Shown: piece after piece, positions 44,661 to 52,828 of the stretch | Layout of the letters: each line of letters starts with the position of its first letter | How positions within the stretch are numbered: position 1 is the stretch's first letter | Source: Lentzea flava | GTDB lineage: Bacteria > Actinomycetota > Actinomycetes > Mycobacteriales > Pseudonocardiaceae | DNA: 64,000 nt | NCBI RefSeq assembly: GCF_014648475.1 | Contig: NZ_BMRE01000044.1 | Location: 1-64,000 of the forward strand | Direction of reading: 5' to 3' | Program-made: the position numbers and the translations under genes | Notes under the pieces: generated by a model | Told to the model about the DNA's origin: nothing | Database searches by the model: none | The model's input: the letters and a program-made list of their open reading frames with translations, nothing else

Positions 44661-44700
44661 ACTTTCGGTCGATCAGTGGCGCGGCTGATTGGGCGAAAGT
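44661..44700 (+). promoter_or_regulatory. Possible structured leader of the response regulator gene
   Basis: ACTTTCG pairs with CGAAAGT, and an inner ATCAG pairs with CTGAT around GTGGCGCGG, giving a two-part stem-loop 46 bases upstream of the GTG start. I see no known riboswitch consensus; it may be a leader element or a dyad operator. Confidence 0.25.
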
Positions 44701-44746
44701 CCCGGTGCCGGTCGGGGGGCACGACCGACTCCAGGGAGGTAGTGAC

Positions 44747-45463
44747 GTGGCTGCCGTCGGCTTAGGTCAGGCCGTTCGTACCACGCCAGCCGGCTCGTTG
44801 CCGGCGAACATGGTCCCGCACCCGCGGGAGGAGCTTTTTTCAGTGCTGGTGGTCGACGACCACCCACTGCTGAGGGAGGCGATATCAGCTCGGCTCACCC
44901 AGATGGGGGCCGGGACAGTGCATGAGGCCGCATCGGTGGCGGAGGCTCGGGCGCGGGCACTCGCTACCGGACCGTGCGACCTCGCGATCCTCGATCTGGG
45001 CCTGCCGGATGGCACCGGCATCGACCTGGTCACGGAACTCCGTGCCCAGGGCTGGCCCCGCATCGTGGTCCTCGCATCCTCCGACGACCCCTACGCGGTC
45101 AGGTCGGCCTTCCAGGCGGGCGCTCAGGCGTACCTCCTGAAGTCCGCCTCGCCGATGGTGGTCACCGACGGGGTGCGCCGGGTTCTCGATGGCGGCGTTT
45201 ACGCAGATCCGAGCGTGGCACCAGTACTCGCAGCGGGTACTCGGGTGCCGGGCACCGACAACACGCCGCGGGAACTCTCCGCGCGTGAGGTCGAGGTGCT
45301 CCAGCTGGTCGCCGATGGCCAGAGCAACAAGGAAATCGGCGAGGCTCTGAGCCTGTCCGCGTTGACGGTGAAGTCTCACCTGTCGCGGATCGGCCGGAAG
45401 CTGGGCACCGGGGATCGCGCTCAGATGGTCGCGCTGGCCATGCGTGCCGGCGTGATCCGCTAG
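44747..45463 (+). CDS. NarL/LuxR-type response regulator
   Basis: A 238-residue protein starting at GTG 44747, seven bases after GGGAGG. After about 30 unconserved residues comes a receiver domain: SVLVVDDHPLLREAISARL (acidic pocket), CDLAILDLGLPDGTGIDLV (phospho-acceptor Asp) and AYLLKSASP (Lys). The C-terminal LuxR HTH is LSAREVEVLQLVADGQSNKE, then IGEALSLSALTVKSHLSRIG. No sensor kinase is adjacent. It is 37 bases upstream of the RNase D gene. Confidence 0.92.
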   Translation: MAAVGLGQAVRTTPAGSLPANMVPHPREELFSVLVVDDHPLLREAISARLTQMGAGTVHEAASVAEARARALATGPCDLAILDLGLPDGTGIDLVTELRAQGWPRIVVLASSDDPYAVRSAFQAGAQAYLLKSASPMVVTDGVRRVLDGGVYADPSVAPVLAAGTRVPGTDNTPRELSAREVEVLQLVADGQSNKEIGEALSLSALTVKSHLSRIGRKLGTGDRAQMVALAMRAGVIR

Positions 45464-45500
45464 ATACCGGTTTGAAGCACTGAACCGGCCGAGAACACCT

Positions 45501-46784
45501 GTGAGTGGTGCGATCGTCGTAGGGTCATCCGCTGTGGATGTTCCCGCCGACGAGCCAACCGCACCGACCGGACCAGATCCGGTACCGCTGACGGAACCTG
45601 CTGATGGGGTCCCGCCCGTGGTCGCCGATCCTGCTGCGCTCCGGCGAGCCGCTGACGCGCTCGCCGGGGCGAAGGGCCCGGTCGCGGTGGACACCGAGCG
45701 AGCCTCGGGCTACCGCTACTCACAGCGTGCCTATCTGGTGCAACTGCGCCGGGAGGGCGCCGGCACCTGGTTGGTCGACCCGATCGCCTTGGGCGGACGG
45801 CTCGACCCGCTGGTGCAGGCGCTGGACGGCACTGAGTGGGTGTTGCACGCGGCGTCTCAGGACCTGCCGTGCCTCGCCGAACTCGGGCTGCGACCCGGCG
45901 CGCTGTTCGACACCGAGCTGGCGGGCAGGCTGGCTGGGTTCGAACGCGTGGCATTGGGCACGCTGGTCGAGCGACTGCTCGGCTATCGGCTGGAGAAGGG
46001 GCACGGCGCGGCCGACTGGTCGCGCCGCCCCCTTCCTGCCGACTGGCTGACGTACGCCGCTCTGGACGTGGAGCTGCTCGTTCAGCTCCGCGACGTTCTC
46101 GAGGCCGAGCTGGAGCGCCAGGGCAAACTCGCCTGGGCGCTCGAGGAGTTCGAGGCGGTACGGACGGCGCCGTTGCCGCGCCCCCGTACCGACCCCTGGC
46201 GGCGCACGTCGGGTATCCACCGCGTGCGCAACCAGCGTCAACTGGCCCTCGTCCGCGCGCTCTGGGAAGCCCGCGACGCCGTGGCCCGCGAACGCGACAT
46301 CGCCCCCGGCCGAGTCCTCCCGGACTCCGCCCTGATGGAGGCGGCCGCCCGCAACCCAGCTTCGGAAGCCGAGCTGCTCGCGCTACCGGTCTTCCGCGGC
46401 CGAGCCCAGCGCCGCATGTCCGGCGTCTGGATGAACGCCCTGCGCAAGGCAGCGGCCCTGCCCAAGTCCGAGCTCCCCGAGCCCGCGGGCCAGCACGACG
46501 GCCCACCCCCGCCCAACCGCTGGGCGGACAAGGACCCGGACGCAGCAGCCCGCCTGGCCGCCGCCCGCGCGGCACTGACGGCCATCGCCGAGGCCAACAC
46601 CCTCCCGGTGGAGAACCTCCTGCTGCCCGACCTGGTGCGCCGCACCTGCTGGCAGCCGCCGGCCGACCTCTCCCCCGAATCCGTGGCCACCGTGCTGCGC
46701 GAGGGCGGGGCCCGGTCGTGGCAGATCGAGCTCACCCTCGAAGCGCTGGCGAAGGCACTGACCGCCACTGCTCCGTCGTCCTGA
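45501..46784 (+). CDS. rnd: Ribonuclease D (DEDD exonuclease with HRDC domain)
   Basis: A 427-residue protein starting at GTG 45501. The DEDD-y exonuclease motifs are VAVDTERASGYRYSQRAYLV (D, E), HAASQDLPCLAELGL (D) and LTYAALDVELL (Y, D). An HRDC domain follows at about residues 235-315 (VRNQRQLALVRALWEARDAV). It trims 3' ends of structured RNAs. In many relatives dxs follows; here a GlxA-type regulator gene runs in from the other strand, overlapping the rnd 3' end by 53 bases. Confidence 0.93.
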   Translation: MSGAIVVGSSAVDVPADEPTAPTGPDPVPLTEPADGVPPVVADPAALRRAADALAGAKGPVAVDTERASGYRYSQRAYLVQLRREGAGTWLVDPIALGGRLDPLVQALDGTEWVLHAASQDLPCLAELGLRPGALFDTELAGRLAGFERVALGTLVERLLGYRLEKGHGAADWSRRPLPADWLTYAALDVELLVQLRDVLEAELERQGKLAWALEEFEAVRTAPLPRPRTDPWRRTSGIHRVRNQRQLALVRALWEARDAVARERDIAPGRVLPDSALMEAAARNPASEAELLALPVFRGRAQRRMSGVWMNALRKAAALPKSELPEPAGQHDGPPPPNRWADKDPDAAARLAAARAALTAIAEANTLPVENLLLPDLVRRTCWQPPADLSPESVATVLREGGARSWQIELTLEALAKALTATAPSS

Positions 46785-47694
46785 ACGACCGGCGGTAGGC
46801 GGTCGGGGTGAGTCCCGTCCGGCGGACGAGGTGCTGCCGCAACGAGTCGGCGCTGCCCAGTCCGCTGTGGTGGGCGACCAGGTCCATCGGCAACGTGCTG
46901 GTCTCCAGCAGCTGACGGGCGCGGTCGACACGCCGGTGCAACAGCCAGCGGAGCGGGCTCAGCCCCGTCTCGGCGTGGAACCGCCGAGTCAGGGTCCGGA
47001 CGCTCACGCGGGCGTGCGCGGCGAGGTCGGCGAGCGTGAGCGGCTCGTCGAGCCGGCGCAGCGCCCACTCACGGGTCGCGGCGAGCGAGGTGTCCTCGGT
47101 GGCCGGCACCGGTGTGTCGACCACCTGGGCCTGGTCTCCCGGCCGCGGTGCGGCCACGACGGCGAGTCGCCCGACCTCGGCCGCCTTCGCGGCGCCGAGG
47201 TCGGTGCGAACCAGGTGCAGGCACAGCTCGATGCAGGCCGCCGCACCGGCCGACGTGAGCACGGGACCGTCCGCGACGTAGAGCACGTCGGGCACGACCG
47301 TCACGCCGGGATGACGACGTGCGAGCTCGTCGGTCAGCCCCCAGTGCGTGGTCGCGCGACGCCCGTCGAGCACCCCTGCCTGCGCGAGCACGAAGGCACC
47401 GGTGCAGATCGCGGCCATGCGCGCCCCCGCCTCGGCCGCCGTCCGAACGGCATCCAGCACCCTCGGGTCGGTGTCGCGGCCACCACCGCCGATCACGATG
47501 CACGTGTCGGCGTCCCGCACGGCGGCAAGATCGTGGTCGACGACGACGTCCGGACCTCCGACAGCCTCGACGCGTCCGGGCTCGGCGGTGCACGTCGTGA
47601 TCTCGTACCCGTCGGCGGCGTCGAGGACCATCCGCGCGATGGCGAGGTCGAACGAGAACACCGGCGCAACCACGACGAAAACGACACGGTGCAT
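46732..47694 (-). CDS. GlxA-type regulator (DJ-1/PfpI domain plus AraC HTH)
   Basis: A 320-residue regulator starting at ATG 47694 (MHRVVFVVVAPVFSFDLAIA), with GGAGG upstream. The N-terminal DJ-1/PfpI domain includes ADTCIVIGGGGRDTDP and the elbow MAAICTGAFVLAQAG with Cys in the family's nucleophile position. The C-terminal AraC domain includes LTLADLAAHARVSVRTLTRR and MDLVAHHSGLGSADSLRQHL. It is divergent from the epimerase-like gene, its probable target. The 3' end overlaps rnd. Confidence 0.9.
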   Translation of the reverse strand: MHRVVFVVVAPVFSFDLAIARMVLDAADGYEITTCTAEPGRVEAVGGPDVVVDHDLAAVRDADTCIVIGGGGRDTDPRVLDAVRTAAEAGARMAAICTGAFVLAQAGVLDGRRATTHWGLTDELARRHPGVTVVPDVLYVADGPVLTSAGAAACIELCLHLVRTDLGAAKAAEVGRLAVVAAPRPGDQAQVVDTPVPATEDTSLAATREWALRRLDEPLTLADLAAHARVSVRTLTRRFHAETGLSPLRWLLHRRVDRARQLLETSTLPMDLVAHHSGLGSADSLRQHLVRRTGLTPTAYRRSFRTTEQWRSVPSPALRG

Positions 47695-47803
47695 GGCCAG
47701 AACCTCCGGGAACTCGGCAAGCGGGCCGGTGCCGCGAATCGACAGCGCGCACCACAGTGGATCAAGCAAATCCGCAGAACCCGATGTTCCCGAAAAGAGG
47801 ATC

Positions 47804-48739
47804 ATGCACGTGATCATCGGCCGTGGTGCCACGGCCACAGCCGCAGCGCTGCTGCTCGCAGAGTCCGGCGACCAGGTGAGGATGGTCAGCCGCACCGGCG
47901 GCGGCCCCGAACACCCCCAGATCACCAGGATCGCCCTCGACGCCGGCGACGCCACCGCCCTGACCGAGGTCGCAACCGGCGCCACCACGATCATCAACGC
48001 CGCCATGCCCGCGTATCACACGTGGCCGCAGACCGTGCCGCCTCTGTTCGGCGCGATCCTGTCCGCCGCCGAACGCGTAGGCGCCACCTACGTGATGCTC
48101 GGAAACCTGTACGGCTACGGCCCCGTCGACGGCCCGCTCACCGAGGACCACCCACTGGCCGCGACCGGCCCGAAGGGCGAGGTGCGCGCCCGCATGTGGC
48201 TCGAGGCCAAGGCCGCCCACGACGCGGGCCGCGTCCGTGCCGCCGAAGTGCGCGCCGGTCAGTTCATCGGCCCCGACGCCTTCTCGATCTTCAACGCGAT
48301 GGTCGTGCCCAAGGTCCTGGCCGGGCTACCGGCGCTCGTCCCCGCCGCCCTGGACACCCCGCACTCGTTCACCTCGATCGACGACGCCGCGCGCGCCCTG
48401 ACCACCGTCGCCCACGACGACCGCGCCCTCGGCCAGGCCTGGCACGCCCCTGTCGTCACCTCCTCCGTCCGCGCCATGGCTACGAGGCTCGCCGAGCTGG
48501 CGGAAGCACCGACACCACGGCTCATGGAGATGACCGACCGAGAACTGACCCTGCTCGGCGCCACCGCCCCGCTGTGGGACGAGCTCTGGGAGACGCACCA
48601 CATGTCGCACCGCCCGTTCATCGTGGACGCGTCCCGCATCGAGTCGGCGTTCGGCCTGACGGCGACACCGCTGGACGACGTCCTCACCGCAACCCTGCAC
48701 CGGGCAAACACCCCGCCACGCGCCCTGACAACCGCCTGA
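47804..48739 (+). CDS. NAD(P)-binding epimerase/dehydratase-like protein
   Basis: A 311-residue Rossmann protein of the extended SDR type. The start is ATG 47804 (MHVIIGRGATATAAALLLAE), where the usual GxxGxxG motif appears as GRGATATA, a degenerate form. It also contains TTIINAAMPAYHTWP, YVMLGNLYGYGP (an SDR-type Tyr in the YxxxN-like segment is weak) and VRAAEVRAGQFIGPDAFS. Catalytic ability is uncertain; it may be a reductase or an NmrA-like sensor. It is probably controlled by the divergent GlxA-type regulator. Confidence 0.8.
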   Translation: MHVIIGRGATATAAALLLAESGDQVRMVSRTGGGPEHPQITRIALDAGDATALTEVATGATTIINAAMPAYHTWPQTVPPLFGAILSAAERVGATYVMLGNLYGYGPVDGPLTEDHPLAATGPKGEVRARMWLEAKAAHDAGRVRAAEVRAGQFIGPDAFSIFNAMVVPKVLAGLPALVPAALDTPHSFTSIDDAARALTTVAHDDRALGQAWHAPVVTSSVRAMATRLAELAEAPTPRLMEMTDRELTLLGATAPLWDELWETHHMSHRPFIVDASRIESAFGLTATPLDDVLTATLHRANTPPRALTTA

Positions 48740-48742
48740 GCA

Positions 48743-48831
48743 CCGATATATCAGTTCCCACACCCCATCTGACCTGCCCCTTTAGCAACGACTCTTTGGA
48801 CTTCGTCCGCAAAAGAGCCGTTGCAAAGGGG
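48743..48831. repeat. Hairpin repeat copy 2 (left terminal repeat plus one core)
   Basis: CCGATATATCAG at 48743-48754 matches the terminal repeat of the 43.1-kb element. A long hairpin follows, CCCCTTTAGCAACG... to ...CGTTGCAAAGGGG (48777-48831), with the tip GGACTTCGTCC. The right terminal repeat is missing. It lies between the epimerase stop and the GNAT start. Confidence 0.65.
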
Positions 48832-48842
48832 CGGGTTGGACG

Positions 48843-49373
48843 ATGATCGGCCGCGTGACGGACGACAGCACGGACACCCGCCCGGCGCCGGCCATCAGCA
48901 CCGCCCGGCTGGACCTGCTCCCGCTCCGGGTCGAGCACGCCGCCGAGATGGCCGAGGTGCTGGCCGACCCGGCACTGCACGCCTTCATCGGCGGCACCCC
49001 GCTCTCCCCGGAAGAACTCCTCGCCCGATACCGGCGCCTGGCCGCGGGCTCCCCCGACCCGGCCGAACGCTGGCTCAACTGGGTGATCTTCGTGCGTGCC
49101 GAAAACCGCCTCGCCGGCACCGTCCAGGCGACGATCACCGGCCACACCGCCGAGATCGCCTGGGTCGTCGGCACGCCGTGGCAGGGCCGCGGCATCGCGC
49201 GCGAAGCAGCGAGGGCGCTCGTCGACTGGCTCAGCACCCAGCCGGTGCACACCGTGGTCGCCCACATCCATCCCGACCACCACGCGTCCGCCGCTGTGGC
49301 CGCCTCCGCGGGACTCACCGCCACCGACGAACGACACGACGGCGAGGTCCGCTGGCAGCGCCCCTTGCAATGA
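48843..49373 (+). CDS. GNAT-family N-acetyltransferase
   Basis: A 176-residue acetyltransferase. It has STARLDLLPLRVEHAAEMAE near the N-terminus, then FVRAENRLAGTVQATI and the acetyl-CoA loop WVVGTPWQGRGIAREAARAL (Q/RxxGxG/A form). The substrate is unknown. The last codons and the TGA lie inside the next repeat copy (TTGCAATGAG), so the insertion appears to have supplied the C-terminus Leu-Gln-stop. Confidence 0.88.
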   Translation: MIGRVTDDSTDTRPAPAISTARLDLLPLRVEHAAEMAEVLADPALHAFIGGTPLSPEELLARYRRLAAGSPDPAERWLNWVIFVRAENRLAGTVQATITGHTAEIAWVVGTPWQGRGIAREAARALVDWLSTQPVHTVVAHIHPDHHASAAVAASAGLTATDERHDGEVRWQRPLQ

Positions 49374-49462
49374 GTGTTTTGCGGACGAAGTCCAAAGAGT
49401 CGTTGCTAAGGCGCAGGTAGCAGGCACCGCGGAACTGATATGTCGCGCGATATATCAGTTCC
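49364..49462. repeat. Hairpin repeat copy 3 with a terminal palindrome
   Basis: An imperfect hairpin core, TTGCAATGAG... to ...CGTTGCTAA (49365-49409, tip GCGGACGAAGTCC), is followed at 49431-49462 by a near-perfect 32-bp palindrome: GGAACTGATATGTCG, then CGCGATATATCAGTTCC. Two terminal-repeat units sit head to head. It separates the convergent GNAT and MerR genes. Confidence 0.65.
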
Positions 49463-49469
49463 ACGCGGG

Positions 49470-50108
49470 TCAGTCGTCGGAGCCGTTGCCGATCACATCG
49501 CGAGACACCTGGGCGTGCGCGAGACGTCGCACAGCCTTGATGACGGCGTCGCCGATGAGCGTGCCGACGACCATCCCCTCGATGACGTCATCGGACGAGC
49601 CGCGCCGCGCGATGTACTCGACGTCGGCCCGCGCGATGATCTTCAGCCCCTCCAGGTAGGGGTCGAGCAGGTCGTGGAAGTGGTCGTGGCCCACCGAGCG
49701 CGCGGCCGACAGCGCGGCGGCGAGCATGTGGGTCACGTTGCTTTCGGTGACGTCGACGCAGTCGCGCTCGCCCTGCCGTTCGAAGAACGCCTGGACGTCC
49801 TTGACGGCGAGCGGGTCGAGCTCACCTGAGCCGGGCTGGCTGATGGCCTCCTGCACGGCGCCGAGCTTGTTGTGCAGCGAGTCGTCGCGGGTGTCGATGG
49901 CGGCGAGGACCTCGCGCACCGCCGCGATGGAGAGGCCGCCGACGTCCACGAGGGCGCGCACCAGCCGGAGCCGGCGGAGGTGCTCGTCGTCGTAGTGCGC
50001 CTGGTTCGGGCTGGTCAGCACGCCGGCGGGCAGCAGTCCCTCGCGCAGGTAGTACTTGATCGTCGGCACTGGGACGCCGGATCTCTTCGAAAGCTCGCCA
50101 ACACGCAT
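49470..50108 (-). CDS. MerR-family regulator
   Basis: A 212-residue regulator. The N-terminal MerR HTH is MRVGELSKRSGVPVPTIKYY, then LREGLLPAGVLTSPNQAHY. A dimerisation helix (LRRLRLVRALVDVGGLSIAA) follows, and a long C-terminal effector domain contains one Cys (ERDCVDV). It is divergent from a membrane-protein pair, with nested dyads between them, so it almost certainly controls that pair. The effector is unknown. Confidence 0.92.
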   Translation of the reverse strand: MRVGELSKRSGVPVPTIKYYLREGLLPAGVLTSPNQAHYDDEHLRRLRLVRALVDVGGLSIAAVREVLAAIDTRDDSLHNKLGAVQEAISQPGSGELDPLAVKDVQAFFERQGERDCVDVTESNVTHMLAAALSAARSVGHDHFHDLLDPYLEGLKIIARADVEYIARRGSSDDVIEGMVVGTLIGDAVIKAVRRLAHAQVSRDVIGNGSDD

Positions 50109-50152
50109 ATGGATAGTGTACCTTACCGACAGCGGTAAGCGCCGCTATCCAT
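50109..50152. promoter_or_regulatory. Nested dyads in the MerR/membrane-gene promoter region
   Basis: Inner dyad CTTACCG-ACAG-CGGTAAG (50122-50139) lies inside outer arms ATGGATAG (50109-50116) and CTATCCAT (50145-50152). The outer-left arm overlaps the MerR start region. MerR proteins bind such dyads between -35 and -10 and unwind a long spacer. Confidence 0.6.
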
Positions 50153-50168
50153 TCTGCAGGGGGTTCAG

Positions 50169-51074
50169 ATGTTGAAGACCGCGTACCACTGGCACCGGCC
50201 GTTAATGCTCTTCACGCTGTCGATGGTCGTGCTCACCCCGATCGCCGCGCTCGGCATGCTGCTGGACGACCGGGTGCTGCTCGACTCGCCGATCTGGTTC
50301 AAGCCGTTCAAGTTCGCCGTGTCGTTCACGCTCTACAGCGCCTCGCTGGCGTGGTTCACCAGCCTGCTCGAGGGGCGCCTGCACAAGATCGCGTGGTGGT
50401 TCGGCACCGTGTTCGCACTGGCCGGCGTCGCCGAGATGGCGATCATCGTCGGGCAGGTCGTCCGCGGGAAGCGCAGCCACTTCAACTTCGAGACGCCGCT
50501 GGACACGGCGTTGTTCGGAGCCATGGGCGTGCTGGCGATGGTCCTGTTCGGCACGAGCTTCGTCATCGCGGTGGTGCTGTTCCGCAAGAAGTTCGACGAC
50601 GCCGCCAAGAAGTGGGCGATCCGGCTCAGCCTGCTCATCTCGCTCGTCGGCATGAGCGTCGGCTTCCTCATGACGCAGCCGCACGCCGGCCAGTCGCCCG
50701 CGAAGGGCGTGGTCGGCAGCCACTCGATCGGCGGGCCGGACGGTGGCGCGTACATGCCGCTCACCGGCTGGAGCACCGTCCACGGCGACCTGCGCATCGG
50801 GCACTTCGTCGGCATGCACGCGGTGCAGATCCTGCCGCTGCTGATCTTCTTCGCCGGCCGGTGGGCGAACGCGCGCCTCGCGTGGGTGCTCAGCGGCGGC
50901 TACCTCGGCATCACCCTGCTCGTCACGTGGCAGGCGCTGCGCGGACAGGCTCTCATCAAGCCCGACGCGCTCACTCTGATCGTTGCCGCCGCCATCGCCG
51001 TCGCGACCGGGCTGGGCGTGATGTGGGCACGGCAGACCAAGAACGACATCAAGAAGGAGTACGCGCTCGCATGA
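50169..51074 (+). CDS. Polytopic membrane protein, unknown function
   Basis: A 301-residue protein with about eight predicted membrane helices (for example LMLFTLSMVVLTPIAALGML, FGAMGVLAMVLFGTSFVIAV, LSLLISLVGMSVGFLM). It starts MLKTAYHWHRP after AGGGGG. A loop contains several His (PHAGQSPAKGVVGSHSIGG, HFVGMHAVQ), hinting at metal or heme binding. It overlaps the next gene by ATGA, and is in the MerR-controlled unit. I recognise no named family. Confidence 0.75.
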   Translation: MLKTAYHWHRPLMLFTLSMVVLTPIAALGMLLDDRVLLDSPIWFKPFKFAVSFTLYSASLAWFTSLLEGRLHKIAWWFGTVFALAGVAEMAIIVGQVVRGKRSHFNFETPLDTALFGAMGVLAMVLFGTSFVIAVVLFRKKFDDAAKKWAIRLSLLISLVGMSVGFLMTQPHAGQSPAKGVVGSHSIGGPDGGAYMPLTGWSTVHGDLRIGHFVGMHAVQILPLLIFFAGRWANARLAWVLSGGYLGITLLVTWQALRGQALIKPDALTLIVAAAIAVATGLGVMWARQTKNDIKKEYALA

Positions 51075-51520
51075 CCGCCGTCCTGTTCTCCCTGACGTTC
51101 CTGCTGGCCGCGCCGTTCTGGGCGCTCATGATCTTCGTGCCGAGGTGGTCGTGGACGAAGAGGATCGTCGAGTCGTACCTGATCATCCTGCCCGTGGTCG
51201 CGATCTACGTGGTGCTGATGATCCCCGTGCTGCCGGAACTGCTGCCGCTGGTCACGCGGCCGGAACTGCCCGCGCTCGCCGAGTTCATGAGCACGGACAC
51301 CGGCGCGGCGCTGGTGTGGGCGCACATGATCGCGTGGGACCTGTTCGTCGGGCGCTGGATGTACCTCGAGGGGCGCCGCCTGAACGTCCACCCGCTGGTC
51401 ATGGCACCCGTTCTGGTGATCACGATCCTGCTGGCCCCGGTCGGGTTGCCGCTGTTCCTGATCGTCCGCAAGGTGTGTGACACAGAGAACAGGGGTGCCA
51501 CTGTGGTTACCCGCCAGTAA
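51071..51520 (+). CDS. ABA4-like membrane protein
   Basis: A 149-residue protein with four predicted membrane helices, resembling the ABA4-like family (plant neoxanthin-synthesis protein ABA4 relatives). Motifs are LLAAPFWALMIFVPRW and AHMIAWDLFVGRWMYLEG. It is coupled to the preceding membrane gene through an ATGA overlap, so the two probably act together. The bacterial function is unknown. Confidence 0.78.
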   Translation: MTAVLFSLTFLLAAPFWALMIFVPRWSWTKRIVESYLIILPVVAIYVVLMIPVLPELLPLVTRPELPALAEFMSTDTGAALVWAHMIAWDLFVGRWMYLEGRRLNVHPLVMAPVLVITILLAPVGLPLFLIVRKVCDTENRGATVVTRQ

Positions 51521-51610
51521 CTAGGGCTAGAGTTGGCGTTACCGACCGGTAGGGATGTCGCGCACCCCGCCGGAGTGGACAGAGTTGTCACCACAAGTGG
51601 AGGAGACGCC

Positions 51611-52828
51611 GTGGCCGCACCAGCAGCGCCGGCACGCGTTCGGAACGTGGTCTTCGTCGACGGTGTCCGGACGCCGTTCGGCAAGGCCGGCCCCAAGGGG
51701 ATTTTCGCCGAGACCCGTGCCGACGACCTCGTCGTGAAGGTCATCCGTGAGCTGCTGCGCAGGCACCCCGAGCTGCCGCCGGAGCGCGTCGACGAGGTCG
51801 CCATCGCCGCGACCACGCAGACCGGTGACCAGGGCCTGACGATCGGCCGAACCGCCGCACTGCTCGCGGGCCTGCCGAAGTCGGTGCCCGGTTACGCCAT
51901 CGACCGCATGTGCGCGGGCGCGATGACCGCCGTCACCACGGCGGCGAGCGGCATCGCGTTCGGCGCGTACGACGTCGTGATCGCCGGTGGCGTCGAGCAC
52001 ATGGGCCGCCACCCGATGGGCGAGGGCGTCGACCCGAACCCGCGCTTCCTGTCGGACAAGATCGTCGACCCGAGCGCACTGGTCATGGGCCAGACCGCGG
52101 AGAACCTGCACGACAGGTTCCCGGAGATCACCAAGGAGCGCGCCGACGCGTACGCCGCGGCCTCGCAGGCCAAGTACGCCGCCGCGCTCGCCGCGGGCAA
52201 GATCGGCCCCGAGCTGGTGCCGGTCGCGACCCGTTCCGCGGAGCACGGCTGGGGCCTCGCCACCGCCGACGAGCCGCCGCGTCCCGGCACCACGGTCGAG
52301 GACCTGGCGAAGCTCAAGACGCCGTTCCGCCCGCACGGCCGGGTCACCGCGGGCAACGCGGCCGGCCTGAACGACGGCGCGACCGGCTGCATCCTGGCCG
52401 ACGAGGACACGGCGCGCGAGCTGGGTCTGCCGATCGGCATGCGCATGGTCGGCTACTCGTTCCTCGGTGTCGACCCGTCCGTCATGGGCGTCGGCCCGGT
52501 GCCCGCCACCGAGAAGGCGTTGCAGCGCGCGGGTCTGTCCATCGAGGACATCGGCCTGTTCGAGATCAACGAGGCGTTCGCCGTGCAGGTGCTGGCGTTC
52601 CTCGACCACTTCAAGATCGCCGACGACGACCCGCGCGTGAACCAGTGGGGCGGCGCGATCGCCACGGGCCACCCGCTCGCCTCGTCGGGCGTGCGCCTGA
52701 TGACGCAGCTGTCGCGTCAGTTCGCCGAGCGGCCGGACGTCCGCTACGGCCTCACCACCATGTGCATCGGCATCGGCATGGGCGGCACCGTTATCTGGGA
52801 GAACCCGAACTGGAGTGGCGACAAGTGA
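51611..52828 (+). CDS. fadA: Acetyl-CoA acyltransferase (thiolase) FadA
   Basis: A 405-residue thiolase. The nucleophile is Cys101 (DRMCAGAMTA), and the general-base pair is His354 (ATGHPLASSG) and Cys385 (TTMCIGIGMGG), with NEAFAVQ between. The start is GTG 51611, seven bases after GGAGGA; the open frame upstream is not homologous. It catalyses the final thiolytic step of beta-oxidation. The stop overlaps the fadB GTG (GTGA), so the two are coupled, as expected for an alpha2beta2-type complex. Confidence 0.93.
   Translation: MAAPAAPARVRNVVFVDGVRTPFGKAGPKGIFAETRADDLVVKVIRELLRRHPELPPERVDEVAIAATTQTGDQGLTIGRTAALLAGLPKSVPGYAIDRMCAGAMTAVTTAASGIAFGAYDVVIAGGVEHMGRHPMGEGVDPNPRFLSDKIVDPSALVMGQTAENLHDRFPEITKERADAYAAASQAKYAAALAAGKIGPELVPVATRSAEHGWGLATADEPPRPGTTVEDLAKLKTPFRPHGRVTAGNAAGLNDGATGCILADEDTARELGLPIGMRMVGYSFLGVDPSVMGVGPVPATEKALQRAGLSIEDIGLFEINEAFAVQVLAFLDHFKIADDDPRVNQWGGAIATGHPLASSGVRLMTQLSRQFAERPDVRYGLTTMCIGIGMGGTVIWENPNWSGDK

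Noticed and set aside
44661..44700. Known riboswitch
   Set aside because: No consensus core of any riboswitch class I know; kept only as a possible structured leader.
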